A DNA stretch of 35,889 nucleotides from assembly GCA_017452475.1 (NCBI GenBank), contig JAFTMJ010000066.1, forward strand, positions 1 to 35,889. The letters run 5' to 3'. Positions 1-6,087 of this stretch are shown here, piece by piece (position 1 is the first letter of the stretch; every line of letters begins with the position of its first letter). The translations under genes and the position numbers were made by a program. Below the pieces are notes generated by a model. That model did no database searches. It was not told the origin of the DNA and saw only the letters and a program-made list of their open reading frames with translations. Source of the DNA: Clostridia bacterium. GTDB taxonomy: Bacteria > Bacillota > Clostridia > Oscillospirales > CAG-272.

Positions 1-85
1 GCGAGCACCAAAAACGCTTATTTTAAGATGATTTTGGCTGAGGCTTGACACAGCCATACTAAGTATTGCAAGGAAAGACTCGGTC

Positions 86-110
86 AAAAGCGCTGAAAAT
101 AAACGCTTTT
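86..110. other. Hairpin in leading 336-bp non-coding stretch
   Basis: The first 336 bases contain no credible gene. This element is a 7-bp inverted repeat (AAAAGCG / CGCTTTT) with an 11-base loop. It could be a weak terminator for a gene upstream of the window. The T run is only four bases, so this is uncertain. The same stretch holds one copy of a direct repeat (113-140), two operator-like dyads and a promoter, each listed separately. Confidence 0.35.
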
Positions 111-112
111 GG

Positions 113-140
113 CGGGGTTCAACCGGGTCTCTCTCTGCTA
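113..140. repeat. 28-bp imperfect direct repeat, copy 1
   Basis: It matches 1402-1429 at 25 of 28 positions, with the shared core TTCAACCGGGTCT. The two copies bracket the regulator and thioesterase genes. No transposase or integrase accompanies them, and their origin is unknown. Confidence 0.6.
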
Positions 141-220
141 GCTACAAGATGATTTTACCAAAAAGCAATACACTTGTAAAGCACCTAAAGCAAATTTTTT
201 CTCTCAAATTAGAAAAATCC

Positions 221-260
221 TTCTAAAAATTGTAGATTTGGCGTTCTACAATTTGTAGAA
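221..260. promoter_or_regulatory. Two operator-like dyads upstream of the XRE gene
   Basis: A near-perfect dyad at 244-260 has arms TTCTACAA and TTGTAGAA around a single T. A related half-conserved dyad at 221-236 has arms TTCTA and TGTAGA. Their centres lie about 23 bp apart, roughly two helical turns. They sit just upstream of the -35 box of the regulator's own promoter. I infer binding sites for the XRE protein encoded at 337-933 (autoregulation); this is not demonstrated. Confidence 0.5.
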
Positions 261-274
261 TGCACTGAAAATGC

Positions 275-303
275 TTGATTTTTCAGCATTTTTGGTGTAT
301 AAT
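275..303 (+). promoter_or_regulatory. Sigma-A promoter of the XRE regulator gene
   Basis: The -35 is TTGATT (275-280), followed by a 17-bp spacer and a perfect -10 TATAAT (298-303). A hairpin (268-275 with 285-292) overlaps the -35. The predicted leader before the start codon is about 25-30 bases. Confidence 0.8.
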
Positions 304-336
304 CTTTTTTGAGAGAAAATTTAAGGGGGTATAGCG

Positions 337-933
337 GTGAAGGAAGTTAAGGCAATAGTTGCCAAAAACCTTTCCACATTAAGAAAGGGTAAGGGCATAA
401 CCCAAGCGGAGCTGGCAGAGCAGTTTAATTACTCCGATAAGGCGGTTTCTCGCTGGGAGCATGGGGACACACTACCCGATATTAATGTGTTATATGAGCT
501 TTGTACCTTTTACGGCATTACAATGAATGACCTTGTCAGTGAGGAATGCTCGGTTATAAAGGATGAGCTGCACGAAAAAAATGCCAAAAGATACCGCCTG
601 TGGCTTGGTATCCTTGCCGCAATGGTTGTTTGGCTCGGTGCAACCATATTGTTTACCTATTCTCAAATGATAGAGCGCCGCGGATATTGGATTGCATTTA
701 TATGGGCAATCCCCCTGTCCTGCCTGGTTTTGCAATACTTTTGCCGAAATATTTTCAATTGGATAACGAAGTTTGTTTTTACATCCATATGCATTTGGAG
801 TGTCGTCGCGGCAATCTACTTCCATATGCTTGTTGCATACAATGCAAATCTGTGGATGGTTTATTTAATCGGCATACCTATGGAGGCGCTTGCCTTTATG
901 TGGCGTAAAATGAAAAACTATAAAAATCAATAA
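337..933 (+). CDS. XRE-family HTH regulator with C-terminal membrane domain
   Basis: This is a 198-aa protein. Residues 5-66 form a classic XRE helix-turn-helix (ITQAELAEQFNYSDKAVSRW), followed by a C-terminal half with about four hydrophobic membrane segments (residues ~88-112, 118-137, 141-166, 171-190). The start is GTG at 337, preceded by an AAGGGGG ribosome binding site seven bases upstream. Membrane-tethered XRE regulators of this build are common in Firmicutes. By family knowledge it binds DNA near its own promoter and may sense a membrane or envelope signal; the ligand is unknown. The thioesterase gene begins 44 bases downstream with no terminator between, so the two are probably cotranscribed. 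The dyads at 221-260 are candidate operators. Confidence 0.88.
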   Translation: MKEVKAIVAKNLSTLRKGKGITQAELAEQFNYSDKAVSRWEHGDTLPDINVLYELCTFYGITMNDLVSEECSVIKDELHEKNAKRYRLWLGILAAMVVWLGATILFTYSQMIERRGYWIAFIWAIPLSCLVLQYFCRNIFNWITKFVFTSICIWSVVAAIYFHMLVAYNANLWMVYLIGIPMEALAFMWRKMKNYKNQ

Positions 934-977
934 AAACCATACCCTGTGTCGTATTTTTATAAATTAAGGAGATATTT

Positions 978-1367
978 ATGATCGAAATAGGAAAAAGTTA
1001 TACGGTAAAAATAAAGGTTGAGGAAAATGATACCGCCGCCTCTGTGGGAAGCGGAACATTAAATGTGCTTGCCACACCTAAAATGATAGCGTTAATGGAG
1101 GAGGCAGCATACAAATGCGTGGGGGAGTGTCTGGAAAGCGGCTCCACAACCGTTGGCACCCTTATGTCTGCACAACATTTGAGCGCAACTCCTGTGGGCA
1201 TGGAGGTTACAGCTACTGCCACAGTTATTGCCGTTGAGGGAAGAAAAATTGAATTTAAGGTTGAGGCATACGATGAGGCAGGCAAAATCGGTGAAGGCAC
1301 CCACGAAAGGTTTATAGTTTTTGCAGAAAAATTCCTTTCCAAAACCTATTCAAAGCTAACAAAATAA
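978..1367 (+). CDS. FlK-like hotdog thioesterase
   Basis: This is a 129-aa single hotdog-fold domain. Its sequence resembles fluoroacetyl-CoA thioesterase FlK and its many relatives of unknown substrate. From memory the FlK catalytic residues are Thr42, Glu50 and His76. Here Thr33 (in LATPKM), Glu41 and His67 (in AQHLSATPVG) keep exactly that spacing with a constant offset of nine. The C-terminal G-x-G-x-HERF motif is also typical. The start ATG has an AAGGAG site seven bases upstream. The enzyme should be cytoplasmic and hydrolyse an acyl-CoA thioester. True fluoroacetate resistance is unlikely without further evidence, since most homologues are housekeeping or detoxifying thioesterases. It is probably in one transcript with the upstream XRE regulator. 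Confidence 0.88.
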   Translation: MIEIGKSYTVKIKVEENDTAASVGSGTLNVLATPKMIALMEEAAYKCVGECLESGSTTVGTLMSAQHLSATPVGMEVTATATVIAVEGRKIEFKVEAYDEAGKIGEGTHERFIVFAEKFLSKTYSKLTK

Positions 1368-1382
1368 TGCTAACAGTGAGCC

Positions 1383-1450
1383 ACGGTTTACCGTATAAAA
1401 TCGGGATTCAACCGGGTCTTTCTTTGCTAAGGGAGTGGCAAAACCCTCCC
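1383..1450. other. Intergenic inverted repeats after the thioesterase gene
   Basis: A short palindrome (ACGGT-TT-ACCGT, 1383-1394) and a GGGAG/CTCCC hairpin (1431-1450) flank the second copy of the 28-bp direct repeat. Neither is followed by a clear T tract, so terminator function is doubtful. Confidence 0.35.
1402..1429. repeat. 28-bp imperfect direct repeat, copy 2
   Basis: It is the partner of 113-140, differing at three positions (G/A, C/T, C/T). Together the copies enclose the XRE and FlK-like genes (about 1.3 kb). Confidence 0.6.
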
Positions 1451-1495
1451 GATTTCTCGACAATAAAAAAACTTATAAAAAAATTAAAAAGGGAC

Positions 1496-1524
1496 TTGAC
1501 AACAAACAATGCTTGTGATATAAT
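1496..1524 (+). promoter_or_regulatory. Consensus promoter of the tRNA pair
   Basis: Perfect -35 TTGACA (1496-1501), 17-bp spacer and perfect -10 TATAAT (1519-1524). Transcription should begin about 1531, roughly 20 bases before the first tRNA. A full-consensus promoter fits a stable RNA operon. Confidence 0.9.
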
Positions 1525-1553
1525 AGTCAAGCAAATAGCGGTGGCATAAATTT

Positions 1554-1629
1554 GGCGGAATAGCTCAGAGGCTAGAGCATCCGGTTCATACCCGGCAGGT
1601 CATAGGTTCAAATCCCATTTCCGCCACCA
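1554..1629 (+). tRNA. tRNA-Met (CAT), elongator type
   Basis: It is a complete cloverleaf of 76 nt including encoded CCA. The acceptor stem GGCGGAA/TTCCGCC is perfect and the D arm is GCTC/GAGC. The anticodon loop TTCATAC carries CAT at 1587-1589, and the T loop is TTCAAAT. The fully paired first acceptor base pair argues against an initiator. Two imperfections stand out: a T-C mismatch at the base of the anticodon stem and an A-C mismatch in the T stem. A lysidine-modified tRNA-Ile(CAT) cannot be fully excluded, but the sequence resembles Bacillus-type elongator Met. Confidence 0.88.
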
Positions 1630-1634
1630 CATTC

Positions 1635-1709
1635 GGCCCGTTGGTCAAGCGGTTAAGACACGGCCCTTTCACGGCTGTAACATGGGTTCGATTCCCGTAC
1701 GGGTCACCA
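1635..1709 (+). tRNA. tRNA-Glu (TTC)
   Basis: It is a 75-nt cloverleaf including CCA. The acceptor stem is GGCCCGT/ACGGGTC with one G-T wobble. The anticodon loop CTTTCAC has TTC at 1668-1670, and the T loop is TTCGATT. It lies only five bases after tRNA-Met in the same transcript. Its CCA end is built into the left arm of the following terminator stem. Parts of its 3' end are repeated downstream (1911-1921 and about 3066-3075). Confidence 0.95.
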
Positions 1710-1921
1710 GCAAAGCAAAAAGGACACTCACAGGAGTGTCCTTTTTGCTTTGCTGACAACCCTTACGGGTTGCGTGCACATCTCCAAATTTGCTCGCAAA
1801 TTTGGATTGGGTTCGCATTTTCGACCAATACCGTTGTCTGCTTGCAAGCAAAAGGTCGGGCGAAAATAGTTCACGCAGTGAACCTTCCCGCTTGCTTTTG
1901 CCCTGCAAAAGTACGGGTCAC
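1697..1921. repeat. tRNA-Glu-end palindromic repeat element, long copy
   Basis: This unit of about 225 bp begins with the tRNA-Glu 3' strand and terminator and ends with an exact second copy of GTACGGGTCAC (1697-1707 and 1911-1921). In between are five more inverted repeats: 1757-1772 (CAACCC/GGGTTG), 1783-1806 (11-bp arms), 1839-1850 (TGCTTGCAAGCA), 1869-1883 (GTTCAC/GTGAAC) and 1895-1911 (CTTTTGC/GCAAAAG). There is no credible coding sequence. The short copy at 3062-3162 shares both ends but lacks the middle. This looks like a mobile or recombinogenic palindromic repeat associated with tRNA 3' ends. Confidence 0.6.
1708..1755 (+). terminator. Terminator of the tRNA operon (22-bp stem)
   Basis: Two perfectly complementary 22-base arms (1708-1729 and 1734-1755) surround the loop ACAG, with five Ts inside the descending arm. 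It begins within the CCA of tRNA-Glu. A nearly identical copy lies at 3073-3119. Confidence 0.85.
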
Positions 1922-1955
1922 TCTAACTTTCTTTCAGATTCACACATAACAATTA

Positions 1956-1995
1956 AAAAAAGCAAGCAAGGCTGAAAATTCAATCTTGCTTTTTT
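1956..1995. terminator. Terminator-like hairpin with AT-rich flanks
   Basis: Eleven-base arms AAAAAAGCAAG (1956-1966) and CTTGCTTTTTT (1985-1995) enclose an 18-base loop. The symmetric A and T runs would allow function in both directions. It insulates the palindrome array from the promoter at 2051. Confidence 0.5.
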
Positions 1996-2050
1996 CGTTG
2001 TTTACAAGCACACGCCACAGTGTCATTTCATAGAAAATTCATATTCGATA

Positions 2051-2079
2051 TTGATTAAATTTTGCTCGTGTGTTATACT
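2051..2079 (+). promoter_or_regulatory. Promoter of the unknown AT-rich ORF
   Basis: The -35 is TTGATT (2051-2056), with a 17-bp spacer and -10 TATACT (2074-2079). This places the transcript start near 2086, so the in-frame TTG at 2051 is promoter rather than coding. The real start is the ATG at 2111. Confidence 0.7.
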
Positions 2080-2110
2080 CAATGTAGCACACATAATAAG
2101 GAGATACTTT

Positions 2111-3052
2111 ATGAAACATAAATGGTACGAATATATCATTATATTTTTGTTGTGTGTTTTGTTGTCGCCTTTCTTTTTGTTTATTATGATTTGTTGGGGT
2201 ATTAGTGTTCCCATTTTAGCGCTAAGCAACAGAAAGGAATATAAAAGGTCGCACTATTTTAAAGATTTCAAAGTACCATACAGTAAAGCAATCGCTAATA
2301 GTGAAAAATATAAATTTTATAATCTATACAGAGAAAAATCATTTCCTATACAATATGTGAAACAGACCTCGAACAATTACGAATTTTTTATTTACGAGGA
2401 TATTGTTTACATATTTCCTGACTTTGATTATCTGAAGTATTTTGAAGAGACAAAAGAATGGAAATGCACTTATAGGAAATATTCCGAAGAAGAAAGCTAT
2501 GTTGATGTTGAAACCTACATTAAATCAAAAAGTCAACTATTGGACAATGAATATTTAAGCTTTCCAATTCGAATTATTTTAGAAAGAAACTACATCCCTG
2601 AAATTGATTTAAACAATAAAGAGTTGCCTGATTCCTTACATATTGTTAGAAATTATAAAACAGCATTTGAGCCTATTGATTGGGAAATCCTTGCTATAAT
2701 TCCGCAAAACGAAACGGAACTGTACAATATGTTACAAAAAACACCAAATCTCCGTGGGTCCTTTGAATTGACGGCAAGCAATATGATTAAATGGGAACAT
2801 AATGACCTATCCCTAGAAATTACTATGGATTTGATAAATGTTAATGTAAAAGGACAGCTTATAAATAAGAATCTGATGCATTGGCATCCTGATGATTGGG
2901 AAATATACAATGAAATATGTGACATAACCAAAGAGAGAAATGTATTAGTTATCAAAAAAATTATGGGCACAGCAAGAGTTTTATACATAGGTGAAAAGCA
3001 AAGTTGTCCTTATACAAAAAAAGAATCTTCAATACTGTATTTTTTTGAGTAA
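2111..3052 (+). CDS. Hypothetical membrane-anchored protein, AT-rich
   Basis: I do not recognise this 313-aa protein. The start ATG follows a good AAGGAG site (2098-2103). Residues ~8-40 are strongly hydrophobic, giving one or two membrane segments. The rest is a soluble domain rich in Lys, Ile, Asn, Tyr and Glu, without cysteine motifs or a known catalytic signature. Base use is clearly more AT-rich than in neighbouring genes. It has its own promoter and stands alone between two copies of a tRNA-end/terminator repeat. Those features suggest a horizontally acquired singleton. It might be a cargo gene or an accessory surface protein; no function can be assigned. Confidence 0.75.
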   Translation: MKHKWYEYIIIFLLCVLLSPFFLFIMICWGISVPILALSNRKEYKRSHYFKDFKVPYSKAIANSEKYKFYNLYREKSFPIQYVKQTSNNYEFFIYEDIVYIFPDFDYLKYFEETKEWKCTYRKYSEEESYVDVETYIKSKSQLLDNEYLSFPIRIILERNYIPEIDLNNKELPDSLHIVRNYKTAFEPIDWEILAIIPQNETELYNMLQKTPNLRGSFELTASNMIKWEHNDLSLEITMDLINVNVKGQLINKNLMHWHPDDWEIYNEICDITKERNVLVIKKIMGTARVLYIGEKQSCPYTKKESSILYFFE

Positions 3053-3061
3053 TTACATTAC

Positions 3062-3162
3062 CCTTGGCTCACCAGCAAAACAAAAAGGACACTCGTGGAG
3101 TGTCCTTTTTGCTTTGCTGAAAATCCTTCTCACATTCTTTTGTTAGGCAAAAGCTCGGTCAC
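3062..3162. repeat. tRNA-Glu-end palindromic repeat element, short copy
   Basis: It begins GGCTCACCAG (compare GGGTCACCAG at the tRNA-Glu end), continues with the terminator copy 3073-3119, and ends CTTTTG-n5-CAAAAG followed by CGGTCAC. The long copy ends CTTTTG-n5-CAAAAG followed by CGGGTCAC. The intermediate hairpins of the long copy are missing. With 1697-1921 it brackets the ORF at 2111-3052. Confidence 0.55.
3073..3119 (+). terminator. Terminator after the unknown ORF (duplicate of the tRNA terminator)
   Basis: Twenty-two-base arms (3073-3094, 3098-3119) with a GTG loop and one A-C mismatch. Apart from the loop and that base it is the same sequence as 1708-1755. It probably terminates the 2111-3052 transcript. 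Confidence 0.75.
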
Positions 3163-3210
3163 CCCATAAGTAAAAAATAGGGCACAGGCTCGAAAAAATG
3201 AGCAAGCATT

Positions 3211-3978
3211 TTAGCAACCGATTGGATTTGTACGCATTCTTTCTCGCCATTTTTGAGGAGAAATACCGGTTTTTTTAACGAATCTTTTATAAAAATAAGG
3301 ATAATCAACAAAACCGCATTCTTCCATAATTTCTTTGATGGGCTTTGAGGTTGTTTCCAGTATATACAAGGCACGCTTTATTCGCATTTCATTAATAAAT
3401 TGAATGGGAGAAACGCCAAATTCCCTGTTGAAAATTCGTATAACATAATTCTTACTGTAATTAAACTCTTTGCAAATATCGGAAAGTGAATGTATGTTAT
3501 GAAGATTATCATTAATGTAGTCGAAAAAAATTTCGGCAATATCATTCCTTCGGTGCTTTTCTTTCAGCTTCATTAATAGCTTTAAAAACAAGTATTGTAA
3601 TTCGTTGTAAGGAGTAAACTGATGCGCAGCCCTATCAATCCTTTGAATAAGCTCAGAAAGAGAGTCGTAAGAAAACTTTCCGCTATATGGCAAGGCATCC
3701 CGTTCTTCTGTCCATTCGCCATCAAAATGTACATAAAGATATTTTGGGGCATCGCTAACTATTTCTCCGGAATGATGCGAATTCTTTCTCTGTATAAAAT
3801 ATTCTCCCGCGCGAACCTCCCTTTGGACGCCGTTTTCAGAAAACCTCAGCACCCCTTCGTATACCAAAAGCAACACATTATCGTAGCAGGTTCTTGTTAC
3901 ATGGCGCTCGTCCTTCTTGAAAAATCGCAGAGAAGCATGCTTGTATGTAACGGGTAGATCAAAATTAATGCCTATCAT
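3211..3978 (-). CDS. AraC/XylS-family transcriptional regulator
   Basis: This 255-aa protein has an N-terminal cupin-like sensing domain (residues ~5-90) and a C-terminal double helix-turn-helix (residues ~155-250). The second helix pair carries the family hallmark IMEECGFVDYPYFYKRFVK-x-TGISPQKWR. I chose ATG at 3978 because GGAG lies six bases upstream; an in-frame TTG four codons earlier overlaps that site. It reads divergently from the leucine-rich-repeat gene and the GH42-like gene. By family knowledge such proteins activate carbohydrate utilisation genes on binding a sugar, so a role in controlling 4224-8022 is the simplest inference. The effector is unknown. Confidence 0.92.
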   Translation of the reverse strand: MIGINFDLPVTYKHASLRFFKKDERHVTRTCYDNVLLLVYEGVLRFSENGVQREVRAGEYFIQRKNSHHSGEIVSDAPKYLYVHFDGEWTEERDALPYSGKFSYDSLSELIQRIDRAAHQFTPYNELQYLFLKLLMKLKEKHRRNDIAEIFFDYINDNLHNIHSLSDICKEFNYSKNYVIRIFNREFGVSPIQFINEMRIKRALYILETTSKPIKEIMEECGFVDYPYFYKRFVKKTGISPQKWRERMRTNPIGC

Positions 3979-4011
3979 ATTTTTCTCCAATTTGAAATGC
4001 TTGTTATAGTT

Positions 4012-4040
4012 ATGATATCATCACTGTGTGATTTTGTCAA
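4012..4040 (-). promoter_or_regulatory. Promoter of the AraC-family gene, with dyads
   Basis: Read on the minus strand: -35 TTGACA (4040-4035), 17-bp spacer, -10 TATCAT (4017-4012). The -10 lies inside the palindrome ATGATATCAT (4012-4021). The spacer contains a TCAC-TGT-GTGA dyad (4021-4031), which could be an operator. Confidence 0.75.
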
Positions 4041-4047
4041 TATAATG

Positions 4048-4091
4048 TGCAACTTTTATCAATTTTTTGCATTTATTCGGTGTGATATAAT
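4048..4091 (+). promoter_or_regulatory. Weak, possibly activator-dependent promoter of the LRR gene
   Basis: There is a perfect -10 TATAAT at 4086-4091, but the -35 position (4063-4068) reads only TTTTTT. A TGCAA/TTGCA dyad spans 4048-4071 over that missing -35. A good -10 without a -35 next to a divergent AraC gene fits activation by the regulator; this is inference. The leader to the ATG at 4224 would be about 125 bases. Confidence 0.5.
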
Positions 4092-4223
4092 AAATATATA
4101 CAGTTGATAGTATGTGCGAATAGAAGCAAAGAATATTTGCTTTCGCTCTCGCTGATTGCGTTATGCTCAAAATGCAAGGCATTGATATATCACAAAACAG
4201 AACATTATTTTAAGGAGGATATT

Positions 4224-5915
4224 ATGACAAAAAAATTTTTATTAGCTCTTTCAATGGTTGCGGTGCTTTCGTTATTGCTTGCAATAAGTGTATTTGCTGT
4301 TGATGTAACGGTGAACGAGCTATCCTACACATTAACCGAGGATGACAACACAGCCACAATCAAAAAGCACGAAAACAATTCATTCACAAACACAAGCATA
4401 GTAATACCCGAGTATGTAGAATATGAGGGCGAAAAATACTATGTAACAAAAATGGCTGATTACACTTTTAAGTGCAGCAATATTACATCTGTTCGCTTTG
4501 ACGATAATTGCGGTATAAAGGTTATTCCGACACAAGCATTTTACGACTGCAACTCTCTCACGCTTATTGATTTTGGGCAGGCAAAAATTACTACACTTGG
4601 AGAAGATGCTTTTGCATTTTGCGAAAGCCTTGTATTTAAGGATAATAAGCTTCCTGTGGCATTTAAAGAATTTTCAGGAATATATCAATTCAGAAATTGT
4701 TATGCAATGACAACGCTTATTTTCCCCGAATCCTTTACATACTTTAATACCGACACAAGAATACAAGACTCAGGTATATATAATCTTGTTTTTCTTGGAA
4801 AAATGACATATGTGTATCTTCAATACAGCAGAAAAGAATCCCTCGGCGGATTTAATATCTATCTTTGCAATAATACAATTAGCGAGTTAAACGGCGATTA
4901 TGTAAATGATACAACCATATACAACAATGAACCTTATTTTAAAAATGTAAGGGGCGAATACACAACCAAAACCGACGGAACACTCACATTTTTGCTTTCC
5001 AATAACAATCAAAATTCCAACACCCCACAAGCGACAATAAACGATGTTAAATATTCACGAGTAAATAAATCTCAGGATAGGATTTATTTCTGCAAGGAAA
5101 ACAAGGTTTCCTATGTTGTTCGTACAGATATTTTAAGCGGAGGATGGACAGGTGGATATTTTGCAACATACGATGCAAACGCTCTTGAATTAACTGCTGA
5201 ATCAAATCCTAACGAAGCATATAAGCTTGTTCCTCATATTGCTGAAAGGGAAGTTAACATTCCTGCGCAGTGTGAAATTGATGCGGCAACAGTTACATAC
5301 TGCTTCTGCGGCAGCGAAATGTCAAGGGTATCGGTTGAGGGAACGGCTTTATCACACGATTACGATTATGTAAACGGCAATGCAACACTTGTTTCAATTT
5401 CATACGCATCCTATACAGCGGAGGGCAAAAAAATAGTCACCTGCGCTAACTGTGGGGAAAACGGCACACATAAGGCACCGGCTCTCTTTATCTGCAACGG
5501 ATATTCAGCTCCCGAAAACGGTGCAGGCGGAATCGCAATTGGCTTTACAGTAAACAACAAGGCTATTGCTGAATATGAGGGCGCAACAAATAAAACCATA
5601 AAATATGGCATATTTGCTGTGCTGCAAAGCAAGCTTGGCGACAATAAAATATTTGGCGAGGATGGCAATGTGGCAGATGGCGCTATCATAGCCGAAATTA
5701 CAAATCATGAATTTGCAGCATTTGAGCTTAAAATTGTTGGCTTTGCAGATGAAATTCAAAAAAGCACTCAAATTGCAATGGGCGCATATGTAGAAGTAAT
5801 AGACGGCGAAGCGACGGAATATACATATATTCAGGGCAAAAAACCGGAGGCAGGCTATAACTACCACTATGCTTCATATAATGATATAGTTTCTTCCATA
5901 GCGACCGGCGAATAA
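4224..5915 (+). CDS. Secreted BspA-type leucine-rich-repeat protein
   Basis: This is a 563-aa protein with a signal peptide: Lys-rich start, hydrophobic core to residue ~25, then likely cleavage after VFA. I used ATG 4224 because a strong AAGGAGG site (4213-4219) precedes it; the open frame extends 40 codons further upstream but without support. Residues ~65-190 contain LRR_5-type (BspA-like) repeats such as IKVIPTQAFYDCNSLTLIDF and LGEDAFAFCESL. The C-terminal part has paired-cysteine modules (CFCGSE, CANCGENGTH) and a beta-rich tail. No LPxTG or lipobox is seen, so it is probably secreted or loosely wall-associated. BspA-type proteins bind host or bacterial surfaces; the target here is unknown. 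Confidence 0.82.
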   Translation: MTKKFLLALSMVAVLSLLLAISVFAVDVTVNELSYTLTEDDNTATIKKHENNSFTNTSIVIPEYVEYEGEKYYVTKMADYTFKCSNITSVRFDDNCGIKVIPTQAFYDCNSLTLIDFGQAKITTLGEDAFAFCESLVFKDNKLPVAFKEFSGIYQFRNCYAMTTLIFPESFTYFNTDTRIQDSGIYNLVFLGKMTYVYLQYSRKESLGGFNIYLCNNTISELNGDYVNDTTIYNNEPYFKNVRGEYTTKTDGTLTFLLSNNNQNSNTPQATINDVKYSRVNKSQDRIYFCKENKVSYVVRTDILSGGWTGGYFATYDANALELTAESNPNEAYKLVPHIAEREVNIPAQCEIDAATVTYCFCGSEMSRVSVEGTALSHDYDYVNGNATLVSISYASYTAEGKKIVTCANCGENGTHKAPALFICNGYSAPENGAGGIAIGFTVNNKAIAEYEGATNKTIKYGIFAVLQSKLGDNKIFGEDGNVADGAIIAEITNHEFAAFELKIVGFADEIQKSTQIAMGAYVEVIDGEATEYTYIQGKKPEAGYNYHYASYNDIVSSIATGE

Positions 5916-5958
5916 GAGCCAAAGCAGTAATAAACAGTTAAAAATGTAACCCGTAAAC

Positions 5959-5990
5959 AAAAAGGCACTTCACGCGTGAAGTGCCTTTTT
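5959..5990 (+). terminator. Terminator of the LRR gene (perfect 32-base palindrome)
   Basis: A perfect palindrome of 16-base arms with core GGCACTTCACGCGTGAAGTG, flanked by A5 and T5 runs. It is symmetrical, so it can work in both directions. Confidence 0.85.
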
Positions 5991-6025
5991 TAGATTATAA
6001 CGAAAACGGAATATTTTAGAAAATA

Positions 6026-6058
6026 TTGAAATTGCATCTTTGATTTGATATAATCAAA
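6026..6058 (+). promoter_or_regulatory. Promoter and overlapping dyad of the GH42-like gene
   Basis: The -35 is TTGAAA (6026-6031), with a 17-bp spacer and -10 TATAAT (6049-6054). A TTTGATT/AATCAAA dyad (6039-6058) is centred on the -10, which suggests a repressor site. Confidence 0.7.
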
Positions 6059-6087
6059 TTAACGAAATCAAAGGCGGGTAAAGAGAA

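Noticed and set aside
978..1367. Direct claim of fluoroacetate resistance
   Set aside because: Conserved triad spacing alone does not establish substrate; most FlK-like proteins have other or unknown substrates.
1367..1549. Small 60-codon ORF after the thioesterase
   Set aside because: It overlaps the direct repeat and the tRNA promoter, starts inside the previous stop region and has no ribosome binding site.
1554..1629. tRNA-Met as a pseudogene
   Set aside because: Two stem mismatches exist, but the acceptor, D arm, anticodon loop, T loop and CCA are intact and it is driven by a consensus promoter.
1757..1911. Possible CRISPR-like array
   Set aside because: The hairpins differ in sequence and spacing, and there are no identical direct repeats or cas genes.
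1641..1949. Open frame of 102 codons across tRNA-Glu and the hairpin array
   Set aside because: It runs through the tRNA and palindromes, lacks a ribosome binding site and has no protein-like composition.
4104..4223. Upstream extension of the LRR gene by 40 codons
   Set aside because: The signal peptide and AAGGAGG site fix the start at 4224; the extension shows no ribosome binding site.
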